Source: Larus michahellis (lineage: Eukaryota > Chordata > Aves > Charadriiformes > Laridae). Taken from it: 64,000 nt of DNA. Below the pieces are notes generated by a model. The model saw nothing but the letters and a program-made list of their open reading frames with translations. It had not been told where the DNA came from and did no database searches. The DNA is taken from assembly GCF_964199755.1 (NCBI RefSeq), contig NC_133910.1, positions 4,238,501-4,302,500 on the forward strand, in the 5' to 3' direction. Shown here in pieces: positions 55,278 through 64,000 of the stretch (within the stretch, counting starts at the first letter, position 1; every line of letters starts with the position of its first letter). Both the position numbers and the translations under genes were made by a program.

Positions 55278-55460
55278 CTAAAGCGCGACGTTGAATTCTG
55301 TGACCAAGAAATCGATGTAGTCCTTTTCCTTCAGCTTAAAGGCTTCAGCGATGATACGGGCGGCTTCCCGATGCTCTTTGCCCCGCAGCCCCGTCCCGTT
55401 CACCTCCAAAATGACGTGGCCCACCTTCAGCTTCCCGCAGTTGTGCGCCGAACCTCCGCG
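55278..55460 (-). CDS. WHRN: WHRN last exon (second half of PDZ3)
   Basis: Sixty codons plus stop tag: [20 protein letters not shown] then [20 protein letters not shown] and the terminus EFNVAL. Acceptor is ctctcccgcag. Confidence 0.97.
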   Translation of the reverse strand, partial: RGGSAHNCGKLKVGHVILEVNGTGLRGKEHREAARIIAEAFKLKEKDYIDFLVTEFNVAL

Positions 55461-58400
55461 CTGCGGGAGAGAGATGGTCAACTCATGGTCCCAACCGCCC
55501 CCCTGGCTCAACCCAGGGATGAAATAACAGGCGGTTTGGGGAAAATGTGAAATGTTTCATTTCCATCGTGTTCACCCTGCCCCGGCGTTCGCCGGGGCAG
55601 GGTGAACACGATGGAAATGAAACATTTCACATTTTGGAAAGAGGGGATGAATTTGGCTTCCCTCCTGCTTGCTCCTGGAGCGCAGCACCAGCTGGGATGG
55701 CCAAGAATAACCAAGGCGCTGTCAGCTCTGTTTTTCTTTTGCTGCAAATCACTTGAATTTTGCCCCAAGTAAACAGCAGAGGAAAGAGTGCGGGGAGACA
55801 GCACCCGAGGGCTCGGTTCCCCAGCTATCATCCACCATTCCCCCTTCCCAACCCTCTTATCTGAGCAGAAAAAGGGACTTTCCAGACATCTGGAGACACC
55901 AGCCAAGCTTTTGGGGCTGCCCAGACTGCCCCCCTCTCCGAAATGTCTGCAGCAAATCCTTGGCTCCCAGGACGTGCTTTGTGGTATGGGATCATCCACG
56001 GGACATGAATGCAATCCTCAGCAACCCCCCCCCCCGGCAGAATGATGCCTCTGATACCCAGGGAGATGCAGGGCTATTGAGGAGGAAAGCACACCTCCAA
56101 AATCCCCCATGGTCTGGCCGTGGTTGAAGGGCTTTCCTGATGTCCAGGGAGGACAAGTATGGGATATGCACTGAATTCTTCCCATTCTCAGCCTGCCCTA
56201 CCTGGATGGTGACGATGCGGGGCAGCGGCTGCCGCGTGTTTGCTCCACCCTCGATGGCGATCCCCAAGGTCGGTGCGCTCTTGGACACTCGGATGAGACA
56301 CGACGTGGGCTCCAGGAGCCCTGGCTGCGGGGAGAGACGGCAGCGGTGCCAAGGGAGGCCGGGCACTGCGCTTCCTCAGCCGGTGCCCCATGGCAGCTTC
56401 CACGGGAGAGGGACAGACACACTGCCTGCAATTCCTCTAACTCCTGACATCCATGGCCATGATCCCAACAGTGTGCAGGTCTGGAAGGGCTTGGGGAGGA
56501 GTGGAGCAGCGCTCCGACTGCCTCCCTACACCCCTAACCGCGCCACCATCAGAAACCTTCCAATTTACTTCTGATGCCTGATGCCACCTTCCAGGTGATG
56601 TGGGACGTTGTGCCCTGCAGATGTCCCCTCGGAGCCAGGAACGCTGCCATGTGCTGAGGGAGCTGGGGGTGTTCAGCCTGGAGAAGAGGAGGCTGAGGGG
56701 AGACCTTCTCGCTCTCTACAACCCCCTGAAAGGAGGGGGCAGCCAGGGGGGGTCGGTCTCTGCTCCCAGGGAACAGGCGATGGGACAAGGGGAAACGGCC
56801 TCAAGTTGCACTAGGCAGTTAGATCGGATATTGGGAAAAATGTCTTCACTGAAAGGGAAATTAAACATTGGAACAGGCTGCCCAGGGAAGTGATGGAATT
56901 GCCATCCCTGGAAGTATTTAAAAGATATATAGATGTAGCGTAGACATGGTTTAGTGGCAGTGCTGCGTTAACGTTTGGACTTGATGATCTTAAAGGTCTC
57001 TTCCACCCTAAACGATTCTATGACTCTATGTCCCAAGCAGCTGCCTGCTGGAGCTGGGAGGGACTGGATTTACTCAGGATGGGGTGAATCAGCCCCTCTC
57101 AGCCGCTCCCGGCTCCCTTCCCCACAGCTCAGCCCACCAACAAGCTGACTCAGCTCATTGAACAAGAGGATAAATAACCCACCAGAGCACACACGAGAGG
57201 CTGCTGCCCACAGGCAGCGGGAGCAGAACCGGCAGATGGCTGGACGAGGCAGCGGGGACCAGCACTGCCCCTTGGCACCCCCGGGTGCCCACCTCCCACC
57301 CACGGCAGCACCTCGAGGCCCCGGGGCACCCAGCCTCACCGGCTTGGAAGCCCCTTCTGCCGCCCCCTCGTTCCTCGTCGCCTCCTTGAGGCTTCGGCTT
57401 TTCCCAGGGACCGGCTGCCGGCTCTTGTCCTTGCCGCTCATCTCCACCTCCCCGATGTCCACCCCGCTGTCCTCGCTGAGGGTCTGCCCGCTGTCCGACA
57501 GCTGGGAGAGCGTGGAGGCTGGGGAGAGACGAGGGCTGTTAGAGGCTGGGCAGCACGGCTCTGCGGCCAGCCGAGCACCCACAGGGCCACCTACCAGAGG
57601 GAGGACATCTCACCCGCTCCCAGGGCTGGGCAGTTCCCTGGGATTTAGACTTAGAGCGGGGTTCCCCAGCGAACCCCGCCTGAAGAGCAGAGTTGGGCCC
57701 AGGGAGGAACAAGCAGCCTCAAACCCATGTCCAGGATCCAACCCAGATCCTGAACTGGGATGGGAGAAGAGGGTGATGAGCTCAGGGATGCTGCTAGATG
57801 CCAGTTTGAGCCAGCCCATACTCAAGACCAGGGTCTGGGAGGAGACGGAGACAGACCCGAGCAAAGAGGAGATGCCAGGAAGAAGCTTCCTCCCCTTGGA
57901 GGACAAAGACTCTGGATGCAGATCGAAACTCTGGCAATGAGTGTCAGGAACAGCAGGACCTGCAGAAAGGGCTGAGGGTCTGGAAAATCACTCTGGGACT
58001 TGGAGTGGGTGAGGAGTTGGGGGTCACACTGCTGGGACCCCTCGGGCGCTCCAGCCCCTCATCCATCACCCCGGCAGTCGGGAACTCATTGCAGTGGGAG
58101 GACAAGAGGTAACAGGCACAAACTTGAGCATGGGAAGTTCCACCTAAACATGAGGAGGAACTTCTTTGCTGTGAGGGTGGCAGAGCCCTGGCACAGGCTG
58201 CCCAGAGAGGTGGGGGAGTCTCCGTCTCTGGAGACATTCCAACCCCGCCTGGACGCGTTCCTGTGCCACCTGCTCTGGGTGACCCTGCTCTGGCCGGGGG
58301 TGGGACTGGGTGATCTCCAGAGGTCCCTGCCAACCCTATGATTCTATGATTGTGCCACAGGAGGGCGACAATGCCACTCGCATCGGGTCGCACGGAGCCC

Positions 58401-60508
58401 GGACGCAAATCGGGCATTTCCAGGGGGGTGATGGGGTCTTGGGGAAGCTGGGGGTACCCCCAGCCCCAAAGGGTCTCAGCCGAAAGCAGAGCCCATCCTC
58501 CTGGGCACCCTCAGGGTTCCAGGGCCACCCCTCCCATGCCCGCTGGACCAGAGCCATTTGCCAAAGGACCTGTGGAGCCCAGCACGTTCATCCCTCATTT
58601 CCACTCCTTTTTCCTCTGGGATGTGCTCAGGATAAATCTGACCTGCAAGCTCTGTGTGGGTACAACCATTTTTTTTTGGCAACACCTGGAGTTAATGGGA
58701 AAATCCCAGAATTGTTTCTTTTCAAACCCCACTGGAAGCAGATTTTATTAACTAACACAGCAAAGCCCACACAAATAAATTGCAATCAACTGCCTCACAG
58801 AGCTTGGTCTTTAAGTAAAGGCCAGCCTGACTGGCGCTGGAAGCCCAGGGAGGCTTTGGAAAGCTTTGGAGAGCATCCTGAATGCCGATGGGGAGCTGGC
58901 TGCTCTGGCCCTGGGCTTCACAGGTTTTCCAGCGTTGCCAAAACCCAGTGCCGAGGGCTTTATCTCCGAGACTACCAACACTGCCGATGCTAACACTGAG
59001 GAGGCTTTTATACGTTTCCTGGATTTTCACTTTTTTTTTTGGTCATGAGGCTATCAAGCTGTGTTCTGTAATTGAAAATTCATCTCGGGGGGGGGAAAAA
59101 AAGCAAACCGACACACAGCTACCAAACGCTGCCACCAATCCAGGCTCTGTGGCTTTTTACCCTACCCTACCGACCTGCGGTTCGAACCAAAATCAGGACG
59201 TTTGCTCTTGTGACCCCTCCCTGGCAGGCGGTGCCAGCCCAAATCCCTGCCAGGAAGGGAGAGGCCCTGGAACCAACCTGCTGCTCAGGCAGGGACCTGC
59301 AGCTTGACACAGGTCTCCCTCTTCCAAACCTCCCCCCAGTTCCTGCTCTTGAGATCCTTCTCTTCTCCCGTTTCTTGAGGAACACCCCAGAGAAGGTTTT
59401 TTTCACCCCACGGCTGATAACGTTGACACCCACCTCTGGCCTGGGGCAAAGGCCTCACTTCATTGACGTCGGGCTCGCTGTTGGGTTGGTGCACCTCTAC
59501 CATGATGAAATGCTGGTTGGCCACGGCCTGGGGGCTGCCCTTGTCTGGTGGAGGGGGTGCCGGGTGGGATGGGGGAGGAGGAGGGGATGGGGAAGGGGGG
59601 CTCTGAAGCCCACCGGCTGCAGGGCCCTCTGGGGATGGGCTCTTCAACCTTGTTGGGGACTGAACCCTGGGGAAGGGACCAATGGGGTGCTGGTTGACCA
59701 GGGAGAGGTGGGCATCCATTTGCCTCCTGGAGCCATGCAGGGCTGGGGAAATGGTAGCATAGATAGCGCTTGGGGCAGAATCCTCGGTGGACGTGGTAGC
59801 AGTGGAGGTCACGCTGACTGTGTCCTTCTCGGGGAGGCTGGGAGGGGGCGTGGGGTTTCGGGGGGCTACGAAGAAGAGGCCTGACTGAGAGGACTCGGAG
59901 GAAGGGCGCTTGGGCTTGTCTTTCCCTGGGTTCCTGTGCTGGGCAGCGGATGGGTCCAGCATCTGAGGGGCTGAAGGAGGAGGCGGAGGCTTGAAGTTGG
60001 GCGGTTCATCTGGGAAGGAGGAGAGATCATCCTGCCAAACCAAGAATAGAAGCCTTTAGGACACCACGCTCAGCTGCAAAACTTCCCCAGACCTGCAGTC
60101 ACCTGCATCTTCCTTCTCACAGTGACCACGGCAAAATGAGCTGATTTTCATAGAAATGCCTTTCTGACCTCATTGGCACTAAGAACATGACTCACAAATG
60201 AGGACGATTAGAGGACAAACTACCCAACTTTTGCTCTGGTTCGCACAGAAGCTACCCTTATTCAAACAGCCAGAATCCTTCATCCTAACCGGTCTGATTA
60301 ATTCCCTTCAGTGACTGCGGTGACATCCAGGGGCAGGTGATGTAGCAAAGAGCTACAGAAGCTGAGGCAAAACTCGGCATCAGCAATTTGCCTCCAGCTC
60401 CCACCCGAGGCGCAGCAGCACGGCGCAGTGTCTTACCAGGGAGATGTCCGGCAGGGTGTTGATGCTACTTTGGTGGCCATCTCCACCTCCCTCCAATTCC
60501 GACGTGTT
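55278..60508 (-). CDS. WHRN: WHRN (whirlin), last five exons; 5' part outside window
   Basis: PDZ scaffold of stereocilia tips and the photoreceptor periciliary membrane (USH2 complex with usherin and ADGRV1; partner of MYO15A and EPS8). The window holds exons 60508-60437, 60031-59434, 57518-57340, 56324-56202 and 55460-55278. Together they code 384 residues in one continuous frame: NTSELEGGG...INTLPDISL, a Pro-rich linker, [60 protein letters not shown], and the third PDZ domain with binding loop LGIAIEGG and terminus [11 protein letters not shown]. Human ends TEFNVML. Both N-terminal PDZ domains and the harmonin-like domain must lie beyond 64000. The short 3' isoform made from an internal promoter would still include all these exons. 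Confidence 0.96.
55542..55635. repeat. Perfect inverted repeat, 46-bp arms, 2-base loop, in last WHRN intron
   Basis: Arms 55542-55587 and 55590-55635 are exact reverse complements with loop tt (core ccccggcg-tt-cgccgggg). It lies 82 bases upstream of the WHRN last-exon acceptor, so the pre-mRNA would contain an unbroken 46-bp stem. Confidence 0.98.
56202..56324 (-). CDS. WHRN: WHRN penultimate exon (first half of PDZ3)
   Basis: Forty-one codons: [20 protein letters not shown] then [20 protein letters not shown] and Q. Contains the carboxylate-binding loop. Phase 0 at both ends. Human reads [21 protein letters not shown]. Confidence 0.97.
56650..57030 (+). mobile_element. CR1 LINE fragment in WHRN intron
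   Basis: Starts gtgctgagggagctgggggt and ends accctaaacgattctatgac. It lies antisense to WHRN and shares the subfamily of the copy at 49.8-50.35 kb. Confidence 0.94.
57340..57518 (-). CDS. WHRN: WHRN exon encoding the Ser-rich linker before PDZ3
   Basis: Encodes (A)[20 protein letters not shown] then a basic Ser-rich run ([20 protein letters not shown]) to ASKP. Closely matches human. Confidence 0.96.
57519..59433. other. WHRN: WHRN intron with one CR1
   Basis: No exon recognised. A small palindrome gcggggttc-cccagc-gaaccccgc lies near 57657. Confidence 0.5.
58094..58351 (+). mobile_element. CR1 LINE fragment in WHRN intron
   Basis: Carries aacttgagcatgggaagttc and aggaggaacttctttgctgt and ends ccctatgattctatgattgt. 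It is nearly the same sequence as the copy at 6.7-7.05 kb. Confidence 0.95.
59434..60031 (-). CDS. WHRN: WHRN exon encoding the proline-rich linker
   Basis: A 598-base exon: [60 protein letters not shown], a Pro-rich run, and [20 protein letters not shown] with LPQAR. The proline-rich stretch is the family's SH3/WW-type contact region. Human shows [15 protein letters not shown] and [21 protein letters not shown]. Confidence 0.96.
60437..60508 (-). CDS. WHRN: WHRN 24-codon exon
   Basis: Encodes [20 protein letters not shown] then DISL (human NTLDLEETGEAVQGNINALPDVSV). Acceptor is ctttgccctctcag and donor ctg|gtaaga. Confidence 0.92.
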
Positions 60509-63500
60509 CTGAGAGGGCAAAGAAGGAAAAGAAAACCCGGTCACAGCAGCAAGGAGCAACCACCACAGTGCCAGCATGATGGGGAACATGCAGAGTGATG
60601 CATTGCCCAAACCCCCCACGCAAGGCCAGCCTTTCACCCCAAAGGTTTTGGTTTCCTGGGAGGTTCCCTAGAGACTCACATGTATGAGCAAAGCGACTTG
60701 GTTGGGAAAACGAACTCTCCCAAGCTAAGAAGCGTGCTCAAAGCATGCTGTGAACCTGCCCTACCAGGGTAATTTCCTCTGTAGCAGAGGAGCATCCTCC
60801 TCTTAACCCAAATCCCAGCTCCTCTGTAATTTGGAAGGAGGGGAGGAACTCGGTGGGCTGCAGGTTCAATATCTGGATCTTTCCCAGGGGAAGGGCAATG
60901 AAAAAGTTTAAAACTTCCCTCCCTTACAAACCAGAGCAGTTGGTCTCAGATGCGAACAGAAGCCACTGCCTTCCCTTTATGAGTCAAAACGTCATTAGAA
61001 AATGTCACGACACAGCTCTGAACGCGTCACAGCTCTAGAAATCAAGAAGGGCTTCGGAAATCTGTCGGTTTGTCTGCGCAGGGGCAGCTGTCAATCAGGA
61101 TGGACCCAAGGAGAGGACGCTGGATGCTGTCAAGCCGAGCAGAGAGGCACCCTGGCTAAGTAACAGAACTGGGCAGAACTGGGGGGTCGCAGTGGAGGCT
61201 GGGTGTGAAGCTCTGCCCTGGCGAGCCATGCCTGGCCTGGCCCTGAGCAGGGCTGATCCCAGCCCGTCCCGAGTCTCACCCAGAGCCATGGGCTAGACCT
61301 GCTTTGTCCCCAGCAGGCACCAGGTACAGTCCCAGGGGATGCTCTGCCCGCAGGGCACAGTCTCAGCTCTGCCTGGATCCCCTGCAAGGCCCCCTAAGAG
61401 CAAATCTGGACTCAGCACCCGCCTCCCCCAGTAACTCCTGATCCGGAGACATGTCTGCCGCTGCTCAGAAAGGGTGTACTTCATTTCCATCACGTTCACC
61501 GGGATGTTTGTGTGTTTGTGCCGGAATGGGCAGGGTACAGTTTGTGTTTAACTGTCTGTTATTTATTGCAGGGTAAACAACCGATTAGTTGAAACGCTGG
61601 TGCATCTGCATTTTCCCCATCTGCTGGAGGCTGCTGCTGCGCCTGTAAGATGTTAGCGTCCCAAAATAGACATGGGAGACAATTAAGAGCATTAGAGAAG
61701 CAGGAAAAACATTGATGGAAAGTGCTTTTATCTCTGTGGCTTCAGAAGGAACCCTGGAGAACGAGAACTAAAAGAAATGGCTTGTTGAGAGAGTGACAGG
61801 GAAAGTATTAGCTCAGGAAACTTTTGATGAGGGTTGATTTGATCGTCAATTAATCCAATGCAAAGGCAGGTGGCTTTTGAAGGGGAAAATTCCCCCACCC
61901 CTTCTTGGGTTAGTGACTGTGTGGCCAAGCCAGGGCAGAAAATTTGGCTGAAACAGAAAGAAAACTGAAACAAAAATTTGGCAGCAACAGAAAGACTGGG
62001 CTTCAGCTAGACCTGATGTGCCACACGACTGCGCGGGTCCAAGCGCTGGCAGGAAGGACGGGGCGATACCATATGTCTGAGCCTAGAGAAGAGGCAGGTA
62101 GGGCTATTTCAAAAGCAACCTGCCCTTGTATTGATTAAAATGATCATGAACTGCTCCGGGTTGTGCACGCGTGGGCAACAGGACTTCAAATTTGATTGAA
62201 GTGCCAATGAGTTTAAAAAGCTCAAGCGCCACCGTGTCCCTGCGTGACGCCGAGGAGCGGAGATGCTCAGCTGGACAAAACCCAGCGCTGGGGAAATTGC
62301 CCCAAACTGCACCAGCGCGCTCGCCGCAGAGCTCCCCCCTCCTGCCCTCCTGCCCTCTAAGGAGAAGGCTGCTCTGCAGAACCCTGCCCAAGCATCACCC
62401 TCCCGCCCGCACCAGCCCACCTCCAGATGCTGCCCGGAGCATTTAATCCAGCCAAATGGCTGCGTGCACAAGGAAAGGAGCCAAGGCGGAGATGGCGGCA
62501 TTTCAGCAGCGGCCTGGCCGCGTTTGGGAGGATCTCGGCTGTGTCCCTACCTCTTCCCTCTCCAGCCCTGCCCCTGCCAGCCTCAACCTGCCTCCAAGAG
62601 TTCGCTGAACTCCGGGCAAATGCACGAGGAGCAGCGCCCTGCGATATGACCGGGAGCAGCCTGCTGTCGAATAGTCGTAGTTACGTTGCTACTAAAGAGA
62701 GAAGAGTCTGCCCCACGCCCCCGAAAAATCTGCCAGTGTCATCTCCCCCCGTCCTGCCCCTGAACTCTGTGCCCATCACCATGACACCAAGCCCATCACA
62801 GAGCTCATGTGCCATGTCCCAGCCCCAGCCTCATAGCTAGGACCAGTCTGCACTGAGATTTGACTCCTCGTGGCAAACGGAGGGTGGGCACAGCCAGCTG
62901 CGCCCCGTGTGCCCCTGCCAGCCCGGCCAGATGGCCCTAATCCCGCTGCCCCGGCTCCGCTCTCCCGGAACAGCCAGGGACACTAATACTGCTCATCTTC
63001 TTCAGGGCACTTTTTTCTGCTGAACTGTGCAAGCAGGAGATTTGCCTTTCCCCAAGCTTAGGACTTTGGGGGCAAAAGCAATTAAATAGAAATTGCTCTG
63101 GGCTATAAAATGTAATGGCTTTTAAGCCGAGCACATTTGCTTTCAGGAATTGGCTATTTTAAGGCTGTGCTTTCCTGGATTTCCCTTGAAAGACCCATCG
63201 AAGCCACGTGCCACTGCTCTGAAAAATGAGTATTTATTGAAGCTGCTCCCTCCTACTGACTTTCTGCTCCTTTACCCCATTTATTTTCTAGTTATTTATA
63301 GAAATTGGAGGCCAGGCGAGGCCCTTCCAGCCCCTCCGCAGGGTGCAGCTGGAAAACTTTTGTCCTTCCTATCTTACATGGAGTCCATGGCACGAGTGAT
63401 GGAGCCGGAGAGCATCTTTCAGACAGGCAGCCACTTTCCATTCGCAGATTAAGTGGTGGAGAAACTGCCACCTCCCTGGGGAATATAACTCAACCTTTAA

Positions 63501-64000
63501 TTAACCTCACAGCTCCAAATGAGTCCCTTATTTTCCAGTTACTGCTAACGAGAGCTTTGCAGAGCTTCTCGGCTGACTCCCACAGGGTTTATATTTTGAA
63601 CAACTGCGCCAGCCTGAGAATAAGCCCAGCTTTCCTCCTCTCCCTTCTTCCCTCTCCCACCCCAGAACGCATCCGTAGGGCTGGAGGAGCCCGACAGCCC
63701 CCGGCCCTGCCCCAGCCTGAGCACAGACCTCTCAGACTTCGGGGGGCTCTGAGGGTGACACAATGGTGGCCATGCGGTGGCTTCACTGTCTCCATCCTCA
63801 CTGCCTGAAAGGATCATGCCGAGCGCATGGGAACCCTCCACATGGGATGTCTGTGCCTGTCCCGGGGGGAAGGGGGGGACAGAGGACAGCTGGGAGCTGG
63901 AGCAGCTCTGTAACGGGGGGCATAGATAAGGAAGAGGTCCCCTGTTTCTCTGCTCCCCCTCTGGGGACACAGAGATCATCTGCCAGCTGCCAAAGAGCTC
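60509..64000. other. WHRN: WHRN intron reaching the window edge
   Basis: I looked on the - strand for the next upstream exon (human KFSLLSEVRG...YSMVSYSDTGSS) and found none, so this intron is at least 3.5 kb. Composition is mixed and AT-richer than the rest. No repeat family or RNA gene recognised. Confidence 0.6.

Noticed and set aside
60509-64000. Further WHRN exons, tRNA or miRNA genes
   Set aside because: No family similarity with splice sites and no cloverleaf or known precursor could be recognised by eye.

Overview
The window is bird nuclear DNA, probably from a GC-rich microchromosome. It has compact introns, long G/C homopolymer runs, ten CR1 LINE fragments (3' ends of the ATTCTATGATTCT type) and many G-rich minisatellites. 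It holds three vertebrate genes that sit in human 9q32-q34: a complete STXBP1 (Munc18-1) on the + strand, a complete AKNA on the - strand, and the 3' part of WHRN (whirlin) on the - strand. I rebuilt all three exon by exon from translated similarity, remembered family proteins and splice sites. The STXBP1 model closes in frame at exactly 594 or 603 residues, depending on which of two alternative terminal exons is used. The AKNA model closes at 1324 residues in 21 coding exons. WHRN contributes its last five exons (384 residues); its 5' exons lie beyond the right edge.

Layout. 1-10770: no gene recognised; two CR1 fragments, a GCATGG/CACC minisatellite (5.03-5.96 kb) and a 1.5-kb G-rich minisatellite (9.3-10.76 kb) that ends at the STXBP1 CpG island. 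10.8-36.1 kb: STXBP1, with a 12-kb first intron holding two CR1 copies and then tightly packed exons. 36.1-36.3 kb: convergent 3' ends of STXBP1 and AKNA. 36.3-47.7 kb: AKNA; one intron contains a minisatellite whose sense-strand unit looks like a 3' splice site, and one acceptor touches the 3' end of a CR1. 47.7-54.7 kb: AKNA upstream/intergenic DNA with a CR1, two near-perfect hairpins, twin poly-T tracts, a CpG island (candidate AKNA promoter with an octamer motif) and a (GGGGCC)n tract. 54.7-64 kb: 3' end of WHRN, with a third, perfect 46-bp hairpin in its last intron and two more CR1 copies.

The genes do not form one pathway. STXBP1 is a synaptic SNARE regulator, AKNA a centrosomal microtubule organiser (first described as an AT-hook factor), and WHRN a PDZ scaffold of hair-cell stereocilia and photoreceptors. 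The most unusual signals are structural: three short-loop inverted repeats within 7 kb, the decoy-acceptor minisatellite, the CR1-abutting acceptor and a GC donor in AKNA, and a cysteine-pair module conserved in the AKNA C-terminus.
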